Shown here in pieces: positions 17,539-26,691 of a stretch of DNA of 43,734 nucleotides; the stretch's first letter is position 1, and each line of letters begins with the position of its first letter. Made by a program: the position numbers and the translations under genes. The stretch is from an uncultured Bacteroidales bacterium (GTDB taxonomy: Bacteria > Bacteroidota > Bacteroidia > Bacteroidales > UBA4417): NCBI GenBank assembly GCA_903879715.1, contig CAIRMR010000009.1:1-43734 (forward strand), read 5' to 3'. Below the pieces are notes generated by a model. The model was given only the letters and a program-made list of their open reading frames with translations. It was not told where the DNA came from and made no database searches.

Positions 17539-19254
17539 ATGAACATGAAAAGATTGTTAAGCTTTTTAGTGCTGTTAGCCATTTCATCTTATCTGAGCCC
17601 GGGATACTCTCAGAAGAAAACGGATCCTCTTAAAAATGGCCGGGGAGGATATGAATATTTTATAGGAATAGTCGGAAACCCTTCTGTTATTGCAGACATG
17701 CGATGGGATGATAAACAACTGGAAGATCTTAAGGATCTTGGAGTAAACATGCTTCAGCTGAGTATTGCCTGGGGAGGTAAACCGGGAAATGAAGTACTTA
17801 ACCTGGAAGACCTGAACGAGGAGCAGATAGCAAAGTGGAAATACAGGATAAAGCAGGCAGAAAAACATGGTTTTAAAACAATAGCACATTTTGGCATCCC
17901 CAGGATGTTGAATTATGAGGTTTATAAACCTGCCTGTATTTTAGATCCTTTAATTATTGAGAAATATGTTTCTTTGATGAAGAAATTCATGACTACTTTC
18001 CCTGAAGTGAATGATATTCTGGTGTATACTTACGATCAGCAAGCCTGGATTTGCAGTGAGTTTGGACCCTGTCCCAAGTGTACAGGTATCCCTATCAGCG
18101 ACAGACTTCCTGATTTCTTAAACCTGCTTAAGAAAACCATGCAGGATTCCCGTCCGAATGCCCAGACAACATTATGGTGGAAACCCTGGGAGCTTTCCAA
18201 AGGCCAGACAATCGACATTGTTAAAAAGATTGACCCCAAAGGTTTTGGCTTGATGCTTAATTCCTCAACCAGCAACGAAGTATATCCGTTCAACGATGGT
18301 TCACTTAAATCTGATCTTGGTGTGAAGAGGTTGGTTCAGTATGCGTATGAGAAAAATATCCCTGTGGTCGGCGAATTTGATCATACTTTATACAAGCCTC
18401 TTTATGGTGTTGATGATTACTTCCCTCGCCTGGTTTATGAGCAGATGACCGGATGGAAAGAGTTGACAGGCGTAATTGGCGTGAAAGAATATTACGGTTT
18501 TGCCCCTTCTACATATTCCGTAAATTACTCTATGCTCAAAGCCTGGATGAAGGCTCCGGATGCTTCACTGGACCAATTATTGCAACAGATTGCTGCGCCT
18601 TATGGCAAGAAAAGTGCTCCTTTGATGATAAAAGCCTGGGAATATGTGGCACAGGCTGTCGAGGCATTTCCATGGGATGTAACCTACCTTATCGGGCCAA
18701 TGGGCCTGGATAGAAATGATGTTGGCGAGCACAACTGGGATTTTATTAAAATCGAAAACAGTACCTGGGATACCCCGATCTGGGAATCGAACCGACGAGC
18801 TAATTTTATGCTTACAGATGCTAAGTCCGCCCACCCCTGGATATTTGAAGATGCAGGTTTGAGATTAGAAGACGCTGCCAATCTGAACAATGTGGCTGTT
18901 GATTATTTCAACCAGGCTATTGCACAAAATGAAAGTATGGTTGAGGATATCAAGATGCAGAGGGATTTCATCAAACATACTGCACGTGCCTTAAAAGGGA
19001 AAAGTTTGCATTTCGCTCTTACTATCGCTGCTCAGGATGCACGGACTGTTCAGTATGACCAGGCACAATTTGAAAAAGTTTGTGCCCGGATTAAGCATCT
19101 TCTCCAGCAAGATGTTGACAACGGATATCAGTTAGCATCTGTTAAACTGGAAGAGTTTAACAAAGATCCGAAAGCCTGGTTAAAGAGAAACTTTTGTCCT
19201 TTGACCTGGAAGTCAGAAGCTAATCCGGACTGGAGTAAATGGATTACACCTTAA
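17539..19254 (+). CDS. Secreted protein of unknown function, TIM-barrel-like, paralogue A
   Basis: I do not recognise a characterised family. Start taken at ATG 17539 (MNMKRLLSF), which gives a clean signal peptide ending near GYSQ; a GTG-initiated reading from 17455 adds 28 unlikely residues. About 570 residues. Alternating strand-helix pattern from about residue 40 (IGIVGNP, NMLQLSIAWGG, FKTIAHFG, DILVYTYDQQAW) suggests a beta/alpha barrel. Segments shared with the next gene are YDQQAWIC with three Cys spaced C-x5-C-x2-C (172, 178, 181), WWKPWELSKGQ, VVGEF and VKEYYG; their Glu residues are candidate catalytic groups and the Cys triad a possible metal site. The layout recalls DUF4838/alpha-glucuronidase-like barrels, but this is only a resemblance. 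It ends at a strong terminator, so it probably closes the upstream transcript. Confidence 0.75.
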   Translation: MNMKRLLSFLVLLAISSYLSPGYSQKKTDPLKNGRGGYEYFIGIVGNPSVIADMRWDDKQLEDLKDLGVNMLQLSIAWGGKPGNEVLNLEDLNEEQIAKWKYRIKQAEKHGFKTIAHFGIPRMLNYEVYKPACILDPLIIEKYVSLMKKFMTTFPEVNDILVYTYDQQAWICSEFGPCPKCTGIPISDRLPDFLNLLKKTMQDSRPNAQTTLWWKPWELSKGQTIDIVKKIDPKGFGLMLNSSTSNEVYPFNDGSLKSDLGVKRLVQYAYEKNIPVVGEFDHTLYKPLYGVDDYFPRLVYEQMTGWKELTGVIGVKEYYGFAPSTYSVNYSMLKAWMKAPDASLDQLLQQIAAPYGKKSAPLMIKAWEYVAQAVEAFPWDVTYLIGPMGLDRNDVGEHNWDFIKIENSTWDTPIWESNRRANFMLTDAKSAHPWIFEDAGLRLEDAANLNNVAVDYFNQAIAQNESMVEDIKMQRDFIKHTARALKGKSLHFALTIAAQDARTVQYDQAQFEKVCARIKHLLQQDVDNGYQLASVKLEEFNKDPKAWLKRNFCPLTWKSEANPDWSKWITP

Positions 19255-19268
19255 AGATAAATTTATGC

Positions 19269-19312
19269 GCTGCCAATTTCTTTTTACCGGGAATTGGCAG
19301 CAGCATTTTTTG
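19269..19312 (+). terminator. Rho-independent-type terminator
   Basis: GCTGCCAATT at 19269-19278 pairs perfectly with AATTGGCAGC at 19292-19301 (10 bp, 13-nt loop). A short spacer and six T follow at about 19306-19311. It lies 15 bases after the stop of paralogue A and marks the likely end of the first transcription unit, making 19354 the start of a second unit or a reduced read-through segment. Confidence 0.8.
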
Positions 19313-19353
19313 CTGAAGTGAAATGCAATTTTCAAAAATAAAAACCAATAGTT

Positions 19354-21165
19354 ATGCGCAAGGTAGCACTGATTTTATTAATGACTTCTTTTTTTGTTTC
19401 CTGTAACAATTTAAATAATACAAAAGAAGCTCAGAATGTTGATTATAAGGTTGGTATAATAGGTGCCCCATCGTTTCCCAATGTTGAATGGAACGACAAG
19501 AACATGGAGCTGATGAAAAAGCTGGGATTTAATGCATTGCAATTAAATATCGCCTGGGGATACCGGCCTAATGATAATCCGCTGAACCTGGAGGATGTTC
19601 TGGTTTTGCCTGAACAATTTAAGCTGCCGGTAGATATTGATTCTACGCTTAATACAAATGTGGGATCAAGTAAAACCTTTATTCGCAGTCCGGATAAAAT
19701 TGCAGCCAGGGCACAAGAGCTGAAACGCAGGATAGCCCTGTGCAAAAAGCACGGTTTTAGGAGCATTTTTCACTTCGGCGCACCTTTTGTTGCATACCCT
19801 GCCATTGAGCCTCTGTCACAGTGTATTTCCGATCCTTTAACTGTTGAACGGTATGTGACATTGATAAAAAACTTCCAAAAGGAGTTTCCCGGAGTTGATG
19901 ATTTGTTGCTGTACACGTATGACCAGAATGCATGGCTATGCAATGAAAATGGGGATTGTGAAAGATGCGCTGGCGTACCCTTAGACAAGCGGGTATCTGC
20001 ATTTGTAAATAAACTTGCTCAAACATGGAATGGTCTGAACCCGGATGGTAAATTGTGGTGGGAGCCATGGGAGATTTCAGCAGGGCAAACCTATAGTATT
20101 ATTGAGCAGCTTGATCCTAAGTGCGTAGGTCTTTCGATGCACTCAAGCATTACAGAGGTACAGATAGCCTTGCCAGCCGACAGATGGTTTAAAAACATGC
20201 TTACCCTGGCGGAAGAAAGAAATATTCCGGCAATTGGCGAATTATGGATGGGCACTGCAACTGAAGAGGTTGAAACATATCAATACCTGCCAACACCCCT
20301 GGCTACTTTACGGGCTTTACGGGCAGTGAATAATGCGGGAAAACTCAAAGGCATAAAAGAATACTATGGCAATATACCTGACAGGGAAGATCCCAACCTT
20401 CGTATGACCTCCATCTTTTTCGATAATCCCGGAATTTCCGATGTCGAGGCGCTTAAACTAGTGAGTAAGCCATATGGGAATGCCGCTGAAAAAATTGCTG
20501 CATACTGGAAATATTCATCCGAGGCAATTGAAACCTACCCCTGGGATGTATCCTGGAATTCGAGGGAAGTGGGCCGAAGCGATCCGCATCATTTAATGTC
20601 GGCAGCTACCTTAAAGGGCGTAAGCTGGGAAACCCCATCCTGGCAGTCGAACCGCCGGGCGGCATTTATGAGGACTGTAGAAACCGAAACACCACACTTC
20701 TGGATGATGGAAGATGCGCAGCTCCGGTACGAAGCAACTGCCAGGAAGATTGATCAGGCTTTAATTTACGCTAATGAAGCCCGCGCAAATGTTCCCAAAG
20801 AATACCTCTCTGAATTTGAAATGAGCATAAAAGAACTCCAAGGATTCCGGCAGCGTGTTTTGGCGTATGCCTACCATATCAGGGAAACAAATCTCTGTAA
20901 TATGATGAGAGTTACCTTTGAAAAAACAGGAAAAGTAAATGAATCAAACTTAAAAGAATTAAGAACTGTACTTCTGAAAGACCAGCAAAACCAGGGTGGC
21001 GAAAATGAAATCGGGAAGGCTGTTGATTTGCTTGACAAGGATTTGAAAAAATTCTTACTGCTGTATTTTAATAAACCTGTACCTACCGGGGTAAAAGCGG
21101 ATATGTATTTTAATGATTCTCTACCGCCCAATGTAAAAACAGTTTGGACGGTTACTTCTAAATAG
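19354..21165 (+). CDS. Lipoprotein of unknown function, TIM-barrel-like, paralogue B
   Basis: 603 residues. The N-terminus MRKVALILLMTSFFVSC has a good lipobox (FVSC), so it is probably membrane-anchored. It is homologous to the preceding protein along its length: IGAPSFPNVEW, LQLNIAWG, FRSIFHFG, YDQNAWLC with Cys196, Cys202 and Cys205 in the same C-x5-C-x2-C spacing, WWEPWEISAGQ, AIGELW and IKEYYG. The conserved Glu and Cys positions argue for a shared enzymatic mechanism. It carries an insertion near residues 75-115 that paralogue A lacks. The C-terminal 150 residues are helical. The pair probably arose by gene duplication, with one copy secreted free and the other lipid-anchored. Function is unassigned; a glycosidase or another glycan-active barrel enzyme is inferred from fold pattern and neighbours only. 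Confidence 0.75.
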   Translation: MRKVALILLMTSFFVSCNNLNNTKEAQNVDYKVGIIGAPSFPNVEWNDKNMELMKKLGFNALQLNIAWGYRPNDNPLNLEDVLVLPEQFKLPVDIDSTLNTNVGSSKTFIRSPDKIAARAQELKRRIALCKKHGFRSIFHFGAPFVAYPAIEPLSQCISDPLTVERYVTLIKNFQKEFPGVDDLLLYTYDQNAWLCNENGDCERCAGVPLDKRVSAFVNKLAQTWNGLNPDGKLWWEPWEISAGQTYSIIEQLDPKCVGLSMHSSITEVQIALPADRWFKNMLTLAEERNIPAIGELWMGTATEEVETYQYLPTPLATLRALRAVNNAGKLKGIKEYYGNIPDREDPNLRMTSIFFDNPGISDVEALKLVSKPYGNAAEKIAAYWKYSSEAIETYPWDVSWNSREVGRSDPHHLMSAATLKGVSWETPSWQSNRRAAFMRTVETETPHFWMMEDAQLRYEATARKIDQALIYANEARANVPKEYLSEFEMSIKELQGFRQRVLAYAYHIRETNLCNMMRVTFEKTGKVNESNLKELRTVLLKDQQNQGGENEIGKAVDLLDKDLKKFLLLYFNKPVPTGVKADMYFNDSLPPNVKTVWTVTSK

Positions 21166-21248
21166 ATTTCGGGAAGCACAGATAAAAATGGATAGACTCT
21201 CTAAACCTTCATATTCCATCAGGTAATTAAACATCTAATTATATTCTG

Positions 21249-22217
21249 ATGAATAAAAATCGGGAAACACATAGCGCACTTTTCAAGAGAATATTCGCAA
21301 AAGTATTCGTACTGGTTGTTTTTGTCTCGTTAAATCTTGTATCCTTTGGTCAGGAGTATATCCTCCCTTTGTACGAAGGCGCAATCCCTAATTCCAAAAA
21401 CATTGGTTCCCAAAGGGAAATTCTTAACCATTCCGATGTCACCTGGGCTTCAAATGTTCAGGTACCTGACATTACGGTTTATTTACCCAGCAAACGGATT
21501 GCTACCGGACAAGCCGTGGTGATTTGTCCGGGAGGTTCATATGGAGGTGTAGTCCTTGATCTTGAAGGTTCCGATATGGCCCGGTACCTCAATTCAATAG
21601 GAGTAGCCGGAATTGTACTCAAATACAGGCTGCCCGGTATTGAAAATTGTACCGAGCCTCACAAAGCACCTTTGATGGATGCTCAGCGAGCCATGCGAAT
21701 CGTACGCTTCAATGCCGGAAAATGGAACATCGATCCAACCAAAATTGGAATCATGGGTTTTTCTGCCGGCGGTCATTTAGCATCAACACTGGGTACCCAT
21801 TTTGATTATGGAAACATGGCGTCAAAAGATTCAATTGAACAAAAAAGCTGCCGCCCTGATTTTATGGTCCTGGTATATCCGGTTATTTCTTTTACCGATG
21901 CCTGCACCCATATCGGCTCAAGAGAGAATTTGCTGGGGAAAAATCCTGACCCTTTCCTTGTTCGCTATTATTCCAACGAATTGCAGGTCCAGGACGATAC
22001 ACCACCCGCTTTCATTGTCCATGCAGACAATGATTCAGGGGTACCGGCAGAAAATTCGATTCTTATGTACGAAGCCCTCCGCAAAAAAAAGATCCCGACA
22101 GAATTGCACATCTTATCTGAAGGAGAACATGGATTCGGACTTGGGCTCGTAAATAATCATGTTGCCTCATGGACTTCCGGTTTAAATCTTTGGTTGAATT
22201 GCACTGTTGCCCGGTAA
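21249..22217 (+). CDS. Alpha/beta-hydrolase esterase (BD-FAE/acetylxylan-esterase-like)
   Basis: 322 residues with a signal peptide ending near VSFGQ. The fold is the carbohydrate-esterase alpha/beta hydrolase: oxyanion-hole segment VICPGGSYGG, nucleophile elbow GFSAGG with Ser172, an Asp in the VHADNDSGVP segment, and His in GEHGFGLG. Relatives remove acetyl or feruloyl groups from plant polysaccharides in the periplasm. Here it would strip ester groups that block the glycosidases nearby. It is 83 bases after paralogue B and is followed by a cluster of palindromic repeats, so its transcript may end there. Confidence 0.85.
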   Translation: MNKNRETHSALFKRIFAKVFVLVVFVSLNLVSFGQEYILPLYEGAIPNSKNIGSQREILNHSDVTWASNVQVPDITVYLPSKRIATGQAVVICPGGSYGGVVLDLEGSDMARYLNSIGVAGIVLKYRLPGIENCTEPHKAPLMDAQRAMRIVRFNAGKWNIDPTKIGIMGFSAGGHLASTLGTHFDYGNMASKDSIEQKSCRPDFMVLVYPVISFTDACTHIGSRENLLGKNPDPFLVRYYSNELQVQDDTPPAFIVHADNDSGVPAENSILMYEALRKKKIPTELHILSEGEHGFGLGLVNNHVASWTSGLNLWLNCTVAR

Positions 22218-22244
22218 AATCTTACAGAAAATCCTGTAATGCTT

Positions 22245-22400
22245 GACATATCTCGTCCCTACGGGACTTCTGTCAAACGGGGGTTGCTTTTTATTCTACC
22301 AATATTTAGTCCCTGACGGGACTGTCCCATTAGGGACAATATGTTGGTAAAGAGTGAGATAAAAATCATTGAAAGTCCCGTCAGGGACGACATGTATTTT
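22245..22400. repeat. REP-like palindromic repeat cluster
   Basis: Three related hairpins built on GTCCC/GGGAC arms: GTCCC-TAC-GGGAC at 22255-22267; a larger one at about 22297-22349, whose outer arms TACCAA and TTGGTA enclose two GTCCC/GGGAC modules; and GTCCCGTCAGGGAC at about 22375-22388. This layout resembles the REP-type palindromes scattered through many Bacteroidota genomes and mobilised by RAYT-type transposases. No such transposase is visible here. Sitting 3' of the esterase gene, it may also help end or stabilise that transcript. Confidence 0.75.
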
Positions 22401-22494
22401 TACCGGATAACAATGGTTGAATTGGTTGAATCAGAAAAAGAATTTGAAATAATAGAATACAGTGTATCTAATTAAGAGTAAATAAATCAAAGAT

Positions 22495-23667
22495 ATGGTT
22501 CCCATGAATACCAAGTTAGCTGCTGCTTTAACAACCTTATGTCTGCTACTTAATTTCACATTGACAACAGCGCAGATTAATACAAAAAAAAGCGGTAGCT
22601 CTTTTGCAGAAAATAGTTCATTGAATGGACAAAATAAAGAAGGATCATATTCTGGCGATCCCTGCAAATCCGGAAGCAAGAATCTGATGATACCACGCGT
22701 TACAAAACCATGGTCTGAGGCATTGCTATGGATAGGCGATGGGAAGACACTGTACAGTGATTTTACTGTTATTAAGGATAAGAAAGGACAGTGGCATGCC
22801 ATGGGTTGTTTTGGAATTGAGCCCGATGGAGTTGGCAATGGCTGGGCAGTGAGCGATGGGTATTCGATGTTTCATGCTGTTGGTACTTCGTTTGAAGAGC
22901 CATTGAAACTGCAGCCAAAGATTTATCCCCAGATTAAGACTCCAAAACAAGCCATTATGTGGGCTCCCGGAGCTATCTGGAACAAAGACAGTACAACAGC
23001 TTACATGTATTACTTTCACCATTACGGCTGGGAATGGGAAGGGGAGGTTGCTAAAGCACAGATTCTTCCAAAAGAAGGATGTGCCCGGCTTTTAATATCC
23101 GATGCACCTGATCTTTCATCCTGGAAACCATACGATGGAGGGGAACTGCCGGAACAGAATATGATATTCCGTGAAATAGATGATCGCGACTTTTGTGTTT
23201 TCTGGGATAACCGGATTGGGAAATACCTTTTATATTATTGCAGCAGTGTGTCCTCAGGTTCCAAGGTACGTACATCAGATGATCTGATACACTGGTCTGA
23301 ACCCAGGACCATCATGACCGAACCGGCAGGAGATCCGCACGGGTATTCTGAATCGCCTTTTGTTCTTTATCGTGATGGTTACTATTACCTGTGGGTCAGC
23401 GGAATTGATTACAGCCATACTTCGCTTTACATATCAGAGGATCCGTTCAACTTTGGTGATGCGATAGCGAACAGGATCGAGGATACACCTGGTCATGCAC
23501 CGGAAATTATTACCAGTAGCGGAATAGATTATATGGCGTGTTCCATGGTTTCTACCTATCCAAGCAAATTTCCGTCAGATCATGATCTGGAAGGAATTTT
23601 TATTCAACAGCTACGTTGGGAAAAAGCAGAAAAAGGTATGGAAAGCCGGATAACAAGAAAACCCTGA
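22495..23667 (+). CDS. GH43-like beta-propeller protein, secreted
   Basis: 390 residues, start at ATG 22495; the ATG at 22504 (MNTKLAAAL) is an equally good start. Signal peptide ends near TTAQ. The body reads as a five-bladed propeller of the GH43/GH117 type: SDFTVIKD (candidate Asp base) near residue 88, IMWAPGAIWN (typical blade motif), RDFCVFWD, and SESPFVLYRDGYYYLW, whose Glu is in the usual place of the acid. Family members cleave alpha-L-arabinofuranosyl, beta-xylosyl or anhydro-galactosyl linkages. Blade spacing is somewhat divergent from textbook GH43, so the family call is tentative. It is 14 bases upstream of the GH78-like gene and probably co-transcribed with it. Confidence 0.65.
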   Translation: MVPMNTKLAAALTTLCLLLNFTLTTAQINTKKSGSSFAENSSLNGQNKEGSYSGDPCKSGSKNLMIPRVTKPWSEALLWIGDGKTLYSDFTVIKDKKGQWHAMGCFGIEPDGVGNGWAVSDGYSMFHAVGTSFEEPLKLQPKIYPQIKTPKQAIMWAPGAIWNKDSTTAYMYYFHHYGWEWEGEVAKAQILPKEGCARLLISDAPDLSSWKPYDGGELPEQNMIFREIDDRDFCVFWDNRIGKYLLYYCSSVSSGSKVRTSDDLIHWSEPRTIMTEPAGDPHGYSESPFVLYRDGYYYLWVSGIDYSHTSLYISEDPFNFGDAIANRIEDTPGHAPEIITSSGIDYMACSMVSTYPSKFPSDHDLEGIFIQQLRWEKAEKGMESRITRKP

Positions 23668-23681
23668 TAAACTCTTTAACT

Positions 23682-26576
23682 ATGATACCTGACCAAAGAA
23701 ATTTTAAGATGATTATCCTGGTGGTTATAACAACTACTCTTGGATGGTTCGGCTGCTCGGCTCTGCAAGCTAAGGGACTGATAAGTGCGTCCTATTTGCG
23801 ATGCGAATATAAAGTCAGCCCACAGGGGTTAGATGTTCTAAAACCCAGGTTAAGCTGGAATCTTAAAGCTGTTAATGAAAAAGAACGGGGGCTGCAGCAA
23901 ACGGCCTACCAGATAATTGTTGCCAGCAATAGAAATAAACTTTCATCGGGTATCGGTGATTTGTGGAATTCCGGCAAAGTAACATCAGACCAGGTAGCCC
24001 ATGTGGTTTATAACGGAGCTGCTTTAACATCAGGTATTGAATGCTGGTGGGCAGTGCGTGTATGGGATAATAATGGAAAAGCGTCTGCATGGAGTGAGTC
24101 TGCAAAATGGTCCATGGGATTATTAAATACCAATGAATGGTCTGCAAAATGGATTGGCTATGCAAACAAAACAGAAACAAATTTGCCGGGAGCAACATAC
24201 TGGCGGAAGGAAATCGTGCTTGATCGCCCAATATCAAGAGCCGTTGTTTATGCCAGTGCATTGGGTGACTATGAACTCACTGTAAATGGAAAAAGGGTTG
24301 GTGAAGATTATTTTAATCCCGGCTGGCCCGAATTTCGAAAGCGCATATATTACTATACCTACGATGTGACCGATATGCTTCATAAGGGTAATAATCTTCT
24401 GGGTGGGATACTTTCCACCGGCTGGTATGCAGGATATATCTGGTCGGGACCTTATAATTATGGCAAAGACCCAAAATTATTGGTCCAACTTACGATTGAA
24501 TATGTGGATGGTACAACTCAAACTTTTGGCACTGACAATACCTGGAAATGCTCTTACGGCCCTTTGCTCGAAGCAGATATACAACAGGGCGAAACCTATG
24601 ACGCACGACTGGAAATGCCCGGATGGGATAAGGCCGGGTTTAACGATTCAAAATGGAATACTCCGGATTTGATAGGTAATGTTAGTGCGGATTCTGGTAT
24701 GTATAGAGGACAGTCTTATAACAGGATACTGGAAGCAAGTCCGAATGTTACTGTAAAGGTTCAGCATGAGGTAAAGCCAGTGAAGATGAGCCAGCCAAAA
24801 CCAGGGGTTTATATTTTTGACCTGGGGCAAAACATCGCAGGCTGGGCCAGAATAAAGGCAAAAGGTCCTGCCGGGACAAAAATTGTGATACGTTTTGCCG
24901 GAATGTTGAATCCTGACGGGACTTTATACACGGACTACCTGAGAGATGCCCGCGCCATCGATACTTATATTTTAAAGGGTGCCGGAAAGGATGAAGTGTG
25001 GGAGCCAAAGTTTACGTATCATGGGTTTCAGTTTGTGGAAATTACAGGATACCCCGGCGAGCCGTCTTTGGAAGACATCACTGGCGTTGTCTGTAATTCG
25101 GATGTTCCCAGAGTTGGAAGTTTCAGTTGTTCTGATGAAAGGGTAAATAAACTCTATTCCAATTGCGTAAGGACACTGCTGGCTAACCTTGTGGATCTTC
25201 CAACCGGTTGTGCCGACAGGGCAGAAAGGCTGGGCTGGTGCGCGAAGGGGCCGATTGTATATACCTGGCTGTACACCTTTGATATGGGGAGTTTCCTTAA
25301 AAAGTGGATGGTGGATTTGACAGATGCACAGTCATTGGGGGCTTCGGGATCATATTTGCAGGTTGCTCCTATCTGGGGAGATGTAGAGTCTCCCGGCTGG
25401 TCGGATGACGGTGTTTGTGTGCCGTACGGACTCTATAAATTCTATGGGGATACCCGGATCATAGAAGAAAATTACAAATCTTTATCCACATATATCAATC
25501 ATGTTGAAAACAACCTGACAGCTTACCTGCGTACAGGCCCCGGTTACCACCCGACAGGTGAACAATTCATCGGCTATGGCGATTGGCTGGCTATTGTTGA
25601 GGATCGGGAGCTTCACAGTGATGTGCTCAATACCCTGTGGAATGGCTGGAGTGTAAGCAACATGGCCGAAATGGCAAAAGCAATCGGAAAGAATGAAGAT
25701 GCGAGTAAATATATGAAGCTCCTGGTAAACATAAAAAATGCTTTTAATGATACGTATGTTTCATCCGATGGAAAAGTAAAAGATGACATTCAGTCTGAGT
25801 ATGCCCTTGGCCTTTATTTCGGGTTTATCAGGGATGAAAAGATCCCCCTGGCGGTCAAACAATTGGTGGACGACATCCTAAATAAAAGCCATACACAGAT
25901 GCGACCGGATGCATTGTTACAAAACCCTGTCATCCCTCCGGGGCATCTCACGACAGGCTTCCATGGAACCAGGGCTTTGCTGCCAATATTGAGCAAGTAC
26001 GGCCAAAACGATCTTGCATATCAACTTCTTTTGAAGGATACATATCCTTCCTGGCTCTATTGTGTAAAAAATGGCGCCACTTCTGTTTATGAAAGATGGG
26101 ATAGCTGGATGCCCGATAAGGGTTTTCAGGATTCAAGGATGAACTCTTTCAGCATGCCCGATCTGATGGCTTCAATTATTGAATGGCTGATGGCTGATGT
26201 AGGCGGAATCAAGTCAGAAGGCGCCGGCTTTAAAGAAATTTTAATAAAGCCTTATCTGGGAGAGGGTTTAAGCCGGGCAGAGGCAACTTATAAATCTATC
26301 AACGGCACAATAGCTGTTAACTGGAAAAAGTCAGAAGATGCTTCGTTAAACATGCAGGTAACCATTCCTCCTAATACAAAAGCAATTATCAGTGTGCCAA
26401 AGAATGGGATGGAGGCTGTCCTGATAAAGGAAGGAGGGCAAATAGTATGGTCAAAAAGGAACATGCAGACTACAGTTGCCGGGATAGATGAAGCTAATGA
26501 AGATTCTGATTACGTTAATTTTAATGTTGATTCAGGAGTGTATGATTTCAACGTGGTACGGGAAGACAATAAATAG
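23682..26576 (+). CDS. GH78-like protein with divergent active-site motif
   Basis: Start placed at ATG 23682, just after the preceding stop; a longer frame from 23616 overlaps that gene and lacks a leader. About 964 residues, with a signal peptide ending near SALQA. The domain pattern is GH78: fibronectin-like N-terminal domain (SYLRCEYK through RLSWNL), CBM67-like beta-sandwich (YELTVNGKRVGEDYFNPGW), a second sandwich, and the (alpha/alpha)6 barrel. GH78 rhamnosidases normally show D-C-P-x-R-(D)-E-R-x-G-W-x-G-D. Here the segment at 25200-25247 reads PTGCADRAERLGWCAKG: the Glu and Trp remain, but the Asp residues are Gly, Ala and Lys. The distal base region ATSVYERWD is kept, while the usual His of the NSFNHY segment is replaced (NSFSMPD). 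It may have an altered specificity or be a non-catalytic paralogue. Confidence 0.85.
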   Translation: MIPDQRNFKMIILVVITTTLGWFGCSALQAKGLISASYLRCEYKVSPQGLDVLKPRLSWNLKAVNEKERGLQQTAYQIIVASNRNKLSSGIGDLWNSGKVTSDQVAHVVYNGAALTSGIECWWAVRVWDNNGKASAWSESAKWSMGLLNTNEWSAKWIGYANKTETNLPGATYWRKEIVLDRPISRAVVYASALGDYELTVNGKRVGEDYFNPGWPEFRKRIYYYTYDVTDMLHKGNNLLGGILSTGWYAGYIWSGPYNYGKDPKLLVQLTIEYVDGTTQTFGTDNTWKCSYGPLLEADIQQGETYDARLEMPGWDKAGFNDSKWNTPDLIGNVSADSGMYRGQSYNRILEASPNVTVKVQHEVKPVKMSQPKPGVYIFDLGQNIAGWARIKAKGPAGTKIVIRFAGMLNPDGTLYTDYLRDARAIDTYILKGAGKDEVWEPKFTYHGFQFVEITGYPGEPSLEDITGVVCNSDVPRVGSFSCSDERVNKLYSNCVRTLLANLVDLPTGCADRAERLGWCAKGPIVYTWLYTFDMGSFLKKWMVDLTDAQSLGASGSYLQVAPIWGDVESPGWSDDGVCVPYGLYKFYGDTRIIEENYKSLSTYINHVENNLTAYLRTGPGYHPTGEQFIGYGDWLAIVEDRELHSDVLNTLWNGWSVSNMAEMAKAIGKNEDASKYMKLLVNIKNAFNDTYVSSDGKVKDDIQSEYALGLYFGFIRDEKIPLAVKQLVDDILNKSHTQMRPDALLQNPVIPPGHLTTGFHGTRALLPILSKYGQNDLAYQLLLKDTYPSWLYCVKNGATSVYERWDSWMPDKGFQDSRMNSFSMPDLMASIIEWLMADVGGIKSEGAGFKEILIKPYLGEGLSRAEATYKSINGTIAVNWKKSEDASLNMQVTIPPNTKAIISVPKNGMEAVLIKEGGQIVWSKRNMQTTVAGIDEANEDSDYVNFNVDSGVYDFNVVREDNK

Positions 26577-26691
26577 ATGAGCTAAACCGGAACATATGAC
26601 AGCAGACAGGGAAACAGCTCTCTTAGAAAGCATAAACTTTATCAATTGAAAGAGTGGAGTTCAAAGTTTTAAAATTAATCTTGTCAAACAA

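Noticed and set aside
22245-22400. Possible CRISPR array
   Set aside because: The repeats are palindromic modules with irregular spacing and orientation, not identical direct repeats with unique spacers, and no cas genes are present.
23616-23681. Upstream ATG at 23616 for the GH78-like gene
   Set aside because: It overlaps the end of the preceding GH43-like gene by about 50 bases and puts 22 charged residues before the signal peptide; ATG 23682 is better.
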